Shown here: piece by piece, positions 1 to 6,995 of the stretch
Layout: the number at the start of each line of letters is the position of its first letter
How positions within the stretch are numbered: position 1 is the stretch's first letter
Assembly (NCBI GenBank): GCA_028683635.1
Contig: JAQUHL010000043.1
Coordinates: 1 to 9,602 of the forward strand
DNA length: 9,602 bases
Source: Candidatus Cloacimonadota bacterium
GTDB taxonomy: Bacteria > Cloacimonadota > Cloacimonadia > Cloacimonadales > Cloacimonadaceae
Direction: 5' to 3'
Translations under genes and position numbers: made by a program
Notes under the pieces: generated by a model
Database searches by the model: none
What the model was told of the DNA's origin: nothing
The model's input: only the letters and a program-made list of their open reading frames with translations

Positions 1-45
1 ACTCTCAATCCGATAATTCATATTAACCTCAATAATCGCTTTCAT
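1..45 (-). CDS. Possible 5' end of a partial gene running off the left edge
   Basis: Read on the minus strand from an ATG at 45-43, the frame stays open to the window edge and gives MKAIIEVNMNYRIES. An in-frame TAG lies two codons upstream of the ATG, so this ATG would be the first available start. No good Shine-Dalgarno site is seen just before it. Fifteen codons are too few to recognise a family. The call rests only on the open frame and a plausible start; it may be chance. Confidence 0.25.
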   Translation of the reverse strand, partial: MKAIIEVNMNYRIES

Positions 46-162
46 TAAGAACTACTCGACTCATCTTTTTCAGGTGCCTGTGAAGTAGTCAAGTCCAAAT
101 ATGCATTGTTCCGCATATAGTGCGAAGTTTCAATACTCACCTGCTCAAGTGCTTGCTGGTGA

Positions 163-206
163 ACTGAACCACTGAACCACTTGACCCCTAATCCCTAACC
201 CCTTCC
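163..206. repeat. Two adjoining blocks of short degenerate tandem repeats
   Basis: Positions 163-186 hold three 8-bp units, actgaacc, actgaacc and acttgacc. The last base is shared with a second block at 186-206 of three 7-bp units, ccctaat, ccctaac and cccttcc. The units are non-coding on both strands as far as can be seen. They look like slippage-type minisatellite sequence rather than a CRISPR array, because there are no unique spacers. Confidence 0.7.
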
Positions 207-221
207 AGGAGTCTACTCTTC

Positions 222-258
222 ATCAAGCCTATATCAAGCCTATATCAAGTCTACTTGA
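222..258. repeat. 11-bp tandem repeat ending in an inverted repeat
   Basis: Two exact copies of atcaagcctat (222-232 and 233-243) are followed by a diverged third copy, atcaagtctac (244-254). The third copy continues into an inverted repeat, TCAAGT-CT-ACTTGA (245-258), with 6-bp arms around a 2-bp centre. A further CTTGAT at 266-271 is complementary to the ATCAAG unit start. The block lies about 220 bp upstream of the 479 gene. It could be replication-slippage sequence or a binding-site array; nothing in the sequence decides between them. Confidence 0.65.
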
Positions 259-478
259 GTTAACGCTTGATGTAGGGTAGATGAACTTTAGATTGACAGT
301 AAATACCTGGCAGGAAACATTGGTCTAAGGTACGGGATGACGGGATTGCACCATCCTGAGCCAAGATACTAAGAGATTGAAGAGAAGTCAATAGGGTACC
401 TGGAATGCGGAGAAATAAATCGTTCTCCGAGCCAGATCTGTTATTCAACCAAGAAGTACTAAAATTGGAGGAAGATCC

Positions 479-922
479 ATGAAAGCAAGTTTCAGTGCAG
501 GAATCGCCGGTTTGAGCGGCAAACTGGATGGAGGAATCTATTACTATCATCCCAGACTGGGACGATATTTGATGCGCAAACACCCGCAAATGCCTATGCA
601 AAAGCAGAATAGCGAATATCGAACAATCGCTAAAAGACTTGGTAAACTCAAACCATCGGATGCTTACAAAAGCAATTTCCGCAGCTATTTATCCTTGCTG
701 AGAGATGAGAATAGCGATCTGAAAATAGTGAGTTGGTACTCACTATATGTAAAAATGATGTGGAAAATGCAGAGTCATGATCCGGACAACATTGATCTGA
801 AAACCATCAGCAGGGCACAGATCGAGACCCAAAACCTGCCCTGCAGGAGCTTGAAGCAAGCCATCGAAGCAGGGTTGTTGCTCCGTGTCAATGGCTATGA
901 AAAGTTCACAGATCCCATCTAA
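479..922 (+). CDS. Hypothetical protein with N-terminal G-x-SGK-type motif
   Basis: The gene encodes a 147-residue soluble, basic protein that I do not recognise as a whole. GGAGG at 467-471, 7 bp before the ATG, supports the start. Residues 8-30 contain GIAGLSGKLDGGIYYY followed by a GRYLMRKHP stretch. This resembles the opening of several uncharacterised protein families of anaerobes and Bacteroidota (a Gly/Ser-Gly-Lys motif, a YY pair and a basic Arg/Pro segment, as in DUF6266-like proteins); that is recollection, not a search. The rest is charged and probably helical. There is no signal peptide, membrane segment or catalytic motif. It ends 48 bp before the PP-loop gene on the same strand and could share its transcript. 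Confidence 0.75.
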   Translation: MKASFSAGIAGLSGKLDGGIYYYHPRLGRYLMRKHPQMPMQKQNSEYRTIAKRLGKLKPSDAYKSNFRSYLSLLRDENSDLKIVSWYSLYVKMMWKMQSHDPDNIDLKTISRAQIETQNLPCRSLKQAIEAGLLLRVNGYEKFTDPI

Positions 923-970
923 GCAAGGGGATGTATTGGGTGGGAAGCCTACCTGCAAGTTTGAGGCGAG

Positions 971-1972
971 ATGAGCAGAAAGCATAAGGCCATAGCCTTG
1001 TTTTCGGGAGGGTTGGATAGCATCCTGAGCGTCCGATATATGATGTCGCTCGGGTTTGAAGTGCAACCGGTTTTTTTTCGTGCTCCCTATCTGGTTCCCG
1101 ACAAAGCTTGTGAATCGGCAGCCAAAAATGGTCTCGACTTAATTGTCCGGGATATTTCTGCAGAGCACTTTGCCCTCCTCAAGAATCCGCGTTATGGTTT
1201 TGGAAAAAACTACAATCCCTGCATAGATTGCCATGCCCTGATGTTCAAAACTGCCGGCCTGATGCTGGGCGAGCTTGGGGCTGATTTTCTGATCTCCGGA
1301 GAGGTTTTGGGGCAGAGGCCCAAATCTCAGATGAGGGATGGAATCAATGCCGTAAGCAAAGCCAGCAGCTTTGCCGATCTGTTGGTCAGGCCTCTTTCCC
1401 AAAGGCTTCTGACCCCCACTCTGCCAATCCGGGAGGCTTGGATAGAACCGGATACGATGCTCGATTTTCACGGTAGGAGCAGAAAACGCCAGATGTTTCT
1501 TGCCAGGGAACTGGGGATCAGCTACTATCCCCATCCCGGGGGTGGGTGCCTGCTAACGGATGTCAATTTTGCCCTTCGTCTGGATGATTATTTCCAGCAT
1601 ACACCTGAAGACCGCTATCAGCTTACCCTGTTGAATTATGGCCGTCATTTCAGATTGCATCCCCAGGCCAAGCTGATCATAGGCAGGGATGAAAAAGATA
1701 ATGGCCAGATCGAAGCGCACTATGAACATGGGATATTGATGATGTCCAGGGTCTATCCTGGTCCCCTGGGTCTGTTGATTGCACAGGAATATCCCAGCAG
1801 CCTGATTCAGCAGGCTGCTTCCATGCTGCTCTATTACAACAAAAAAGCCCCAGGGAAAGCGCTTGTTAACTATGGGCATGGTTTTGAGCTTGACTCCAGT
1901 ATCGAGTGTGAAAAAGCGGTATTCAAGCTGGTCAATGATACTATCATCAGCAAGGACAAGGAGACACTTTGA
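971..1972 (+). CDS. PP-loop ATPase, tRNA thiouridine synthase-like (ThiI/MnmA-related)
   Basis: The predicted 333-residue cytoplasmic enzyme adenylates a tRNA uridine and exchanges oxygen for sulfur. The PP-loop is at residues 12-17 (SGGLDS). Further conserved-looking blocks are CIDCHALMFK at 84-93, SGEVLGQRPKSQ at 109-120 and PGGGCLLTD at 189-197. The C-terminal part (about 215-310) has the character of the RNA-binding NFACT-type domain found behind such PP-loop domains in proteins often annotated as tRNA 4-thiouridine synthase-like; this part is inferred. There is no THUMP or rhodanese domain, unlike E. coli ThiI. Cys84, Cys87 and Cys193 match the CxxC-plus-distant-Cys arrangement that binds a 4Fe-4S cluster in archaeal ThiI and TtuA-type enzymes. 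The start is set by GAGG at 963-966. The stop overlaps the next gene by 4 bp, implying translational coupling. The exact nucleotide modified is unknown. Confidence 0.85.
   Translation: MSRKHKAIALFSGGLDSILSVRYMMSLGFEVQPVFFRAPYLVPDKACESAAKNGLDLIVRDISAEHFALLKNPRYGFGKNYNPCIDCHALMFKTAGLMLGELGADFLISGEVLGQRPKSQMRDGINAVSKASSFADLLVRPLSQRLLTPTLPIREAWIEPDTMLDFHGRSRKRQMFLARELGISYYPHPGGGCLLTDVNFALRLDDYFQHTPEDRYQLTLLNYGRHFRLHPQAKLIIGRDEKDNGQIEAHYEHGILMMSRVYPGPLGLLIAQEYPSSLIQQAASMLLYYNKKAPGKALVNYGHGFELDSSIECEKAVFKLVNDTIISKDKETL
1958..1963 (+). promoter_or_regulatory. Ribosome binding site supporting the TTG start of the MBL-fold gene
   Basis: AAGGAG lies 5 bp before TTG at 1969-1971, inside the end of the PP-loop gene. 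The TTG overlaps the TGA stop at 1970-1972, so translation is likely coupled. No ATG is placed as well for the conserved N-terminus. Confidence 0.75.
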
Positions 1973-2589
1973 TAAAGATAGAGATATTCAATCTGCTTCC
2001 GGAATTTGGGACCAATACGTATCTGATCATTGAGGAAAGTTCGCAAGAGGCAATCCTGGTCGATCCCTCTGCGCCATCTATGGAACTGCTGAAGAAGGTG
2101 GAAACCCTGAAGCTGCGATACATCCTCAATACCCACGGGCATTTGGATCACATCGGCGGAAACAGCTTCTTCAAAAAGCACACACAGGCTACTCTGGCTA
2201 TCCATCAAGCCGATGCAATCATGTTGACTGATAATAAAAAGAATCTGAGCGCTTTTCTGGATATGCAGCTTCCTCCCCTGCCGGCAGATCTGCTGCTGGA
2301 AGATGGTGACGAACTGATACTGGGAGGCTTAAGTTTCAAAGTGATCCATACTCCCGGGCATACACCTGGCTGCATTTGCCTTTTTCACGATAAATATCTG
2401 ATCAGTGGGGATACCCTTTTTGAGCAAAGCATCGGCAGAACCGATTTCCCGGGAGGGAGTTTTGAGCAGATAAACCAATCCATCAAAACCAAACTCTTTG
2501 TCCTGGACGATGATACAATCGTCTTCCCAGGGCATGGTCCCAAGACCAGCATCGGCATTGAAAAGAAGATTAATCCCTTCATCAGGTGA
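1969..2589 (+). CDS. Metallo-beta-lactamase-fold hydrolase, glyoxalase II-like
   Basis: This is a 206-residue cytoplasmic metal-dependent hydrolase, a single MBL domain of the small glyoxalase II-like (YcbL-type) group. The metal-binding set is complete: THGHLDH at 55-61 (His56, His58, Asp60, His61), His131 in TPGHTPG, Asp148 in SGDTLF and His189 in PGHGP. SIGRTDFPGG at 154-163 is a typical signature of this group. The larger C-terminal helical domain of true glyoxalase II is absent, so the glutathione-thioester substrate is not assured; persulfide or other thioester hydrolysis is equally possible. It starts with TTG, overlapping the previous gene by 4 bp, and abuts guaA. Its place behind a thiolation enzyme could suggest sulfur chemistry, but that is inference only. 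Confidence 0.9.
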   Translation: MIKIEIFNLLPEFGTNTYLIIEESSQEAILVDPSAPSMELLKKVETLKLRYILNTHGHLDHIGGNSFFKKHTQATLAIHQADAIMLTDNKKNLSAFLDMQLPPLPADLLLEDGDELILGGLSFKVIHTPGHTPGCICLFHDKYLISGDTLFEQSIGRTDFPGGSFEQINQSIKTKLFVLDDDTIVFPGHGPKTSIGIEKKINPFIR

Positions 2590-2591
2590 GG
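2584..2591 (+). promoter_or_regulatory. Ribosome binding site deciding the guaA start
   Basis: AGGTGAGG overlaps the stop of the MBL gene and stands 3 bp before ATG at 2595. AGGTGA is the 3' half of the Shine-Dalgarno consensus. An in-frame GTG at 2586 lies inside this element and has no ribosome binding site of its own. Confidence 0.7.
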
Positions 2592-2594
2592 AAA

Positions 2595-4133
2595 ATGAAA
2601 AATAGCTACGTACTGATTCTGGACTTTGGTTCTCAATACACGCAGTTGATTGCCAGAGTGATTCGTTCGCTAAATGTCTATTGTGAGATCCATCCCTATG
2701 ATCTGAAAGCAGACAGGATCAAATCTCTGGCACCGGATGCGATTGTGCTCTCCGGCAGCCCCTTTGGTATTTACCAGCCCGATGCTCCCAAACCGGATGA
2801 GATCATCTGGCAGCTGGAAGTTCCGATAATGGGGATTTGTTATGGGATGCAACTTATGAGCAAGCACTTTGGGGGACGGGTTAGTGCCACCCTGAAAAAG
2901 GAATATGGCCATGCCAGCCTCGAGCTCGATAATTCTTATCCTCTGTTCAAGGGTCTGAAGGAGCGGGAACAGGTTTGGATGAGCCATGGTGACGCCGTGG
3001 ATCAAATATCCGATGAGTTCATCTCTATTGCTCACACTTCCAATTCACCCTATGCGGCGGTTGCGCATTGTGATAAACCTTTCGTGGCAATGCAATTCCA
3101 CCCGGAAGTCGTGAACAGTCCCTGCGGAAAGGACATCTTTGGCAATTTCCTGTTTGGAATGGCCGGGCTGAAAGCGGATTGGACGGCAGGATGCTTTGTT
3201 TCGGATAGCATCGAGAAGATCCGCCATAAGGTGGGTCACGGCAAGGTGATCCTGGGCTTGAGCGGGGGAGTGGATTCCTCGGTGGCAGCGGCATTACTCT
3301 ACAAAGCAATTGGGAATCAGCTTTACCCGATCTTTGTGGATACGGGTTGTCTGCGCTATCAGGAAGCCAACCGGGTACAGGAAATGTTTTCTTCCCTGCC
3401 GGGATTCGAGATCAAGTTTGTGGACGCTGCGGATATCTTCCTTAGCAGGCTTAGTGGAGTGGAGAATCCTGAGCAGAAGCGCAAGATTATTGGGGCTACA
3501 TTTATTGAAGTCTTCGAGAATGAAGCCCGGAAGATAGGCGAGGTGGATTTTCTGGCTCAGGGAACCTTGTATCCGGATGTGATCGAAAGCACATCTTTCA
3601 AAGGACCTTCGGCGACCATAAAATCCCATCATAATGTGGGTGGGTTGCCACAGAAAATGAGGCTCATGCTGATCGAACCCCTGAGAGAGCTATTCAAGGA
3701 TGAAGTACGGGCCGTGGGTAAGGAACTGGGTCTTCCGGATAACCTCGTGAACAGGCATCCCTTTCCAGGTCCAGGACTGGCAGTACGCATCATCGGAGAA
3801 GTTACCCGGGAGCATGTATCCCTCCTCCAGGCAGTGGATGAGATCTTTATCTCCGAGCTTTACAAATGGGAATTGTATCACAAAACCTGGCAGGCTTTTG
3901 CTGTGCTTTTACCCATTCGCTCCGTGGGTGTGATGGGAGACGAACGTACTTATGAAAAAGTTTGTGCCTTAAGAGCAGTGAACAGCCTCGATGGAATGAC
4001 GGCCGATTGGACAGAACTGCCCTTCGAATTCCTGAAAAGAGTTTCCAATAGAATCATCAACGAAGTTATGGGAATAAACCGGGTGGTCTATGACATTAGT
4101 TCAAAACCACCTTCCACTATCGAATGGGAATGA
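2595..4133 (+). CDS. guaA: GMP synthase (glutamine-hydrolysing)
   Basis: GuaA converts XMP, ATP and glutamine to GMP in the cytoplasm, the last step of guanine nucleotide synthesis. From ATG at 2595 the protein has 512 residues, normal for the family. Residues 1-190 are the class I glutamine amidotransferase domain, opening LDFGSQYTQ, with nucleophile Cys82 in GICYGMQ and His169/Glu171 in FHPEV. The ATP pyrophosphatase domain begins near residue 200, with the PP-loop SGGVDSS at 223-229. The dimerisation domain follows (HPFPGPGLAVR near 388) and ends in the hallmark SSKPPSTIEWE. One oddity is the oxyanion-strand motif, SGSP at 53-56 where SGGP is usual. A GTG at 2586 would add three residues, but the ribosome binding site favours the ATG. 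It is last in the cluster with the PP-loop and MBL genes. Confidence 0.97.
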   Translation: MKNSYVLILDFGSQYTQLIARVIRSLNVYCEIHPYDLKADRIKSLAPDAIVLSGSPFGIYQPDAPKPDEIIWQLEVPIMGICYGMQLMSKHFGGRVSATLKKEYGHASLELDNSYPLFKGLKEREQVWMSHGDAVDQISDEFISIAHTSNSPYAAVAHCDKPFVAMQFHPEVVNSPCGKDIFGNFLFGMAGLKADWTAGCFVSDSIEKIRHKVGHGKVILGLSGGVDSSVAAALLYKAIGNQLYPIFVDTGCLRYQEANRVQEMFSSLPGFEIKFVDAADIFLSRLSGVENPEQKRKIIGATFIEVFENEARKIGEVDFLAQGTLYPDVIESTSFKGPSATIKSHHNVGGLPQKMRLMLIEPLRELFKDEVRAVGKELGLPDNLVNRHPFPGPGLAVRIIGEVTREHVSLLQAVDEIFISELYKWELYHKTWQAFAVLLPIRSVGVMGDERTYEKVCALRAVNSLDGMTADWTELPFEFLKRVSNRIINEVMGINRVVYDISSKPPSTIEWE

Positions 4134-4134
4134 C

Positions 4135-4162
4135 TTGACAAATATGCAAACCAATTTATACT
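4135..4162 (+). promoter_or_regulatory. Sigma70-type promoter for the nqr cluster
   Basis: A perfect -35 hexamer TTGACA (4135-4140) is separated by 16 bp from a -10 hexamer TATACT (4157-4162), five of six matches to TATAAT. It begins one base after the guaA stop, in the 68-bp gap before nqrB. Transcription would start near 4169, leaving a leader of about 33 bases with GAGGAAGAG at 4185-4193 as ribosome binding site. The arrangement implies that the nqr genes form a separate transcription unit. Confidence 0.65.
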
Positions 4163-4201
4163 ATCGCCAGTGGAAAATTGCAGTGAGGAAGAGCGAAATC
4201 A

Positions 4202-5140
4202 ATGTTTGAACGAATTTTGAAACAGCCGGTGATGAACCGGGTGCTCTATGCCCTGATGCCAAGTTTGCTGCTGGGCATATATCTTTTTGGGCTGCGGGTG
4301 CTGGCCGTGCTGATAGTTAGCAACCTGGCTGCATATTTCACGGAGTATCTTTTCGTTTACAAGAAAAAACCTGGCAAGGTCTCCATGGCAGCCTTCGTGA
4401 CAGGATCATTGGTCGCAATGACCCTGCCTCCTACCATCCCACTCTGGATAGCGGCAGTGGGATCCATTGTGGCTATTGCCTTTGGCAAGATGGTCTTTGG
4501 AGGTTTTGGCACCAATCCCTTCAATCCTGCTATCCTGGGGAGGACCTTCGTCTATGTATCATTTCCCCAGGAGATGACCATTCGCTGGCTGAAACCATAT
4601 CTGTTGGCTGATTTCCCGGGTGGATTCATCCGCTGGACTGCGGAGGCAGGCAGGCACACATCCGCTACGATCCTGGGGCAGTTCAGGACGGAAAGTGAAC
4701 TCGTGTATTCTTTCAAAGATGCTTTTTGGGGCTTCATCCCAGGCTCGATTGGGGAAACTTCTGCCTTGCTCATCCTCCTGGCAGCCATATACATGATCTT
4801 CACCAAAAGTGCCAAATGGCAGCCCATGCTATCCACCACCCTCAGTTTGCTCATCTTTAACCTCATTTTTTACCCGCAGCAGAATCCGCTTTACTTTCTG
4901 GTGAGTGGGGGAGCGATGTTTGGGATTGTCTATATGACGACGGATCCGGTTTCGCAGGGGAAAGGCAAATATGGCATCTGGATTTATGGATTGCTGATTG
5001 GGTTCCTCACAGTATTTATCAGAAAGTTTTCGCTGTTTGCGGAAGGTTTTATGTTTGCCTTGCTCCTGGCAAATGCTTTCATGCCGATCATAGAATATGG
5101 TTTGGATAGCCTTACCAAGCCCAAAGGGAAGAAAGCATGA
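4202..5140 (+). CDS. nqrB: Na+-translocating NADH dehydrogenase subunit B (NqrB/RnfD family)
   Basis: This 312-residue polytopic membrane subunit carries covalent FMN and is thought to form part of the ion and quinone path. Hydrophobic segments fill most of the chain from residue 15 to 295. Family motifs are FGGFGTNPFNPAILGR (99-114), TSAT (153-156), with Thr156 as probable FMN attachment residue, and TTDPVS (246-251). Residues 115-130 (TFVYVSFPQEMT) read like a mix of NqrB and RnfD. The length equals RnfD and is about 100 residues below classical NqrB, lacking the N-terminal extension. The usual Asp three residues before the S/T of the flavin motif is replaced by Gly150. It is called nqrB rather than rnfD because the downstream subunits are clearly Nqr-type. 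The start follows GAGGAAGAG and the gene overlaps nqrC by 4 bp. Confidence 0.88.
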   Translation: MFERILKQPVMNRVLYALMPSLLLGIYLFGLRVLAVLIVSNLAAYFTEYLFVYKKKPGKVSMAAFVTGSLVAMTLPPTIPLWIAAVGSIVAIAFGKMVFGGFGTNPFNPAILGRTFVYVSFPQEMTIRWLKPYLLADFPGGFIRWTAEAGRHTSATILGQFRTESELVYSFKDAFWGFIPGSIGETSALLILLAAIYMIFTKSAKWQPMLSTTLSLLIFNLIFYPQQNPLYFLVSGGAMFGIVYMTTDPVSQGKGKYGIWIYGLLIGFLTVFIRKFSLFAEGFMFALLLANAFMPIIEYGLDSLTKPKGKKA

Positions 5141-5796
5141 ACGAGAAAAGCAATAGCTATCCAGTTTTCTTCATGTTGATTGTCACTCTGGTCTTCATCG
5201 GCATTTTGGCAGTGATGTATCGCTTCTCTGAGGCAAAAATAATTCAAAACGAACGTCAGGAATATCAACTCCAACTTCTGGGTCTGTTTGCAGATGAAAT
5301 CGAAACCCGGGGTATCCTGAAGAAGGATGCTTTGCTGGCCAAAGAGAAGCTGGAAGATAATTTCAAGAGCTATGTTCAGGAACTTGAGCTTCCACTTGCA
5401 GATCGCAAGGCCTATGAAGTGCGGGCAGACAGCATCCTGCTGGGTTATTGCTTCGATGTGCTGGGAAACGGTCTCTGGGGTACCATGCGAGCTTTGATTG
5501 CCATCGATCCCAGCGGCACCAGGATACTCAACCTCAGCATATATAAGCAGATGGAAACCCCAGGCCTGGGTGCTCGGATCGAAGAACCAGCCTTCCGAAA
5601 ACAGTTTAGCGGCAGAACGATCTATGAAAATGACGAGATTAGGGAGTTTGTACTTATCCCCGAAGATCAGGAGGCTTCCCGGGATGTTGAAATCCGCCAG
5701 ATTACGGGAGCTACCATTACCAGCAGCAGTGTTTTGAAAATGATCAGAGATGAACTGGGGCAGATCTTCGAGCTAAACATCGGGGAGGAAGAATGA
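5137..5796 (+). CDS. nqrC: Na+-translocating NADH dehydrogenase subunit C (NqrC/RnfG family)
   Basis: This 219-residue FMN-carrying subunit is anchored by one N-terminal helix (residues 9-28), with the flavin domain outside the cytoplasmic membrane. Motifs are GNGLWGTMRALIAI (110-123), the ETPGLGARI signature (140-148) and the flavinylation site ITGATITSS (189-197), where Thr193 should be esterified to FMN by an ApbE-type transferase. GLWGTM is closer to NqrC than to RnfG, but the length matches RnfG and is about 40 residues below Vibrio NqrC. The Asp expected at the motif's first position is Arg187. No apbE gene is present in the window. The start overlaps the nqrB stop (ATGA) and follows GGGAAG at 5126-5131; the stop overlaps nqrD by 4 bp. 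Confidence 0.9.
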   Translation: MNEKSNSYPVFFMLIVTLVFIGILAVMYRFSEAKIIQNERQEYQLQLLGLFADEIETRGILKKDALLAKEKLEDNFKSYVQELELPLADRKAYEVRADSILLGYCFDVLGNGLWGTMRALIAIDPSGTRILNLSIYKQMETPGLGARIEEPAFRKQFSGRTIYENDEIREFVLIPEDQEASRDVEIRQITGATITSSSVLKMIRDELGQIFELNIGEEE

Positions 5797-6389
5797 CCAA
5801 GAAAGAAATCTTTCTGGTGAGCGCTTTCAGAGAAAACTCGGTCTGGAAACAGATCCTGGGCATCTGTTCCTCACTGGCGGTTACGAACCTGTTGATGAAT
5901 AGTCTGATTATGGGCCTGGGAGTGATCTTCAGTGTCGCTCTGGCAAATTTCACCATCTCGCTTATCAGGAACTGGACTCCCCGAAGTGTTCGAATGATGG
6001 TACAGACCCTGATAATCGGCTCTTATGTGATCATCGTCGATATCTTCCTGAAGGCAAATATGCCGCAGATCAGCAAACAATTGGGTCCCTATGTGGGTTT
6101 GATCATCACCAATTGCATCCTGATGGGCAGAGCAGAAGCCTTCGCAGCCAAAAACAATCCGCTTGATTCCTTCATAGACGGATTGGGTGCGGGGATAGGC
6201 TATACTCTTGTACTACTGGCCATAGCATCGGTGCGCGAGCTCTTTGGCTTTGGCACCTTCTTTGGATTTCAGGTGCTTGGCTCCTGGTGGACCAAGTGGT
6301 CGATCATGGTGATGGCACCCAGCGCTTTTTTCATTTTGGCTCTGTTTATCTGGATCATAAACAACAAGTATTACAAGGTAAAGGCATAG
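5793..6389 (+). CDS. nqrD: Na+-translocating NADH dehydrogenase subunit D (NqrD)
   Basis: This is a 198-residue integral membrane subunit with about six helices. It pairs with NqrE as an inverted-topology dimer, holding an intramembrane iron centre between four cysteines. Cys25 (LGICSSLAV) and Cys108 (LIITNCILMGRAEAFA) are the expected ligands. The stretches ISKQLGPYVGLIITNC and GRAEAFAAKNNP, and VRELFG near residue 147, are Nqr-type and differ from RnfE, so the assignment to Nqr rather than Rnf is strong. GGAGG at 5784-5788 lies 4 bp before the ATG. The gene overlaps nqrC by 4 bp and ends 4 bp before nqrE. Confidence 0.95.
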   Translation: MTKKEIFLVSAFRENSVWKQILGICSSLAVTNLLMNSLIMGLGVIFSVALANFTISLIRNWTPRSVRMMVQTLIIGSYVIIVDIFLKANMPQISKQLGPYVGLIITNCILMGRAEAFAAKNNPLDSFIDGLGAGIGYTLVLLAIASVRELFGFGTFFGFQVLGSWWTKWSIMVMAPSAFFILALFIWIINNKYYKVKA

Positions 6390-6393
6390 GACT

Positions 6394-6981
6394 ATGGAAA
6401 TCAGTTCATTTGTCCTGTTTTGGGCGGCGATATTTACCAGTAACATCCTGCTGACCAATTTCCTGGGGATGTGTTCTTATCTATCCGTATCCAAGGAAGT
6501 GGAATCCTCCTTCGGACTTGGAATGGCTGTATTTTTTGTGCTGACTGCCACTTCAGCATTGAACTGGATTGTGTATCACAAAATCCTGGTTCCCGCTGGA
6601 CTGGTATATCTGCAATTTATCGTCTTTATTATTGTTATTGCGGCCTTTGTCCAGCTTTTGGAACTCATAATTGAGAGATATGCACCAGCCCTGTATTACA
6701 CACTGGGCATCTTTTTGCCTCTGATCACTGTCAATTGTGCCATCTTTGGCGTCAGCCTCTTTCTGGTGATCCGCAACTACTCCTTTGGGCAATCTGTTGC
6801 CTTTGGAGCAGGAAGTGGGATTGGCTGGTTGCTGGCCATCCTGATGCTGGCCGGCATTAGAAAAAGGATGAAGGAAAAGTTAGTCCCCCTTGGCTTGCAG
6901 GGAGCAGGCATTGCCCTGATTATCACTGGGATTATGGCCCTTGCCTTTATTGGTTTCTCCGGGATTGTCAATGTGCAATAA
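6394..6981 (+). CDS. nqrE: Na+-translocating NADH dehydrogenase subunit E (NqrE)
   Basis: This 195-residue membrane subunit, about six helices, is the partner of NqrD. Cys27 (NFLGMCSYLSVSK) and Cys115 (LPLITVNCAIFG) complete the four-cysteine iron site. The strings SFGLGMAV (39-46) and YSFGQSV (129-135), and the end MALAFIGFSG, follow NqrE; RnfA shares the general fold but differs at these places. Length is normal for the family (about 195-200). The ATG lies just after the nqrD stop, with only a weak AAGG upstream, so translation probably depends on coupling to nqrD. Confidence 0.95.
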   Translation: MEISSFVLFWAAIFTSNILLTNFLGMCSYLSVSKEVESSFGLGMAVFFVLTATSALNWIVYHKILVPAGLVYLQFIVFIIVIAAFVQLLELIIERYAPALYYTLGIFLPLITVNCAIFGVSLFLVIRNYSFGQSVAFGAGSGIGWLLAILMLAGIRKRMKEKLVPLGLQGAGIALIITGIMALAFIGFSGIVNVQ

Positions 6982-6995
6982 AGAAAGGGAAGAAG

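Larger units (their letters stand above)
1..478. other. Mostly non-coding left flank
   Basis: Apart from the possible partial gene at the left edge and the tandem repeats at 163-258, no convincing gene is seen in this stretch. Open frames here on the minus strand have no family-like motifs. A TTGACA hexamer occurs at 293-298, but no good -10 hexamer follows at 16-18 bp. The heptamer TACCTGG occurs twice (304-310 and 396-402). No riboswitch class was recognised in the 220 bp before the gene at 479. Confidence 0.5.

Noticed and set aside
163..258. CRISPR-like array
   Set aside because: Units are 7-11 bp, directly adjacent and degenerate, with no spacers and no cas genes nearby.
293..320. Promoter for the 479 gene from TTGACA at 293
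   Set aside because: At 16-18 bp spacing the best -10 candidates are AAACAT and AACATT, which are too poor to support a call.
260..601. 113-codon minus-strand open frame across the start of the 479 gene
   Set aside because: Rich in Ser and low-complexity residues, no ribosome binding site or family motif, and it overlaps a better-supported plus-strand gene.
2586..2594. GTG start of guaA at 2586
   Set aside because: The GTG is part of the Shine-Dalgarno sequence for ATG 2595, and the sequence before it contains no ribosome binding site.
4202..6981. Calling the cluster rnfDGEA
   Set aside because: The D and E subunits carry Nqr-type signatures, and NqrF, not RnfB or RnfC, follows; only the lengths of B and C look Rnf-like.
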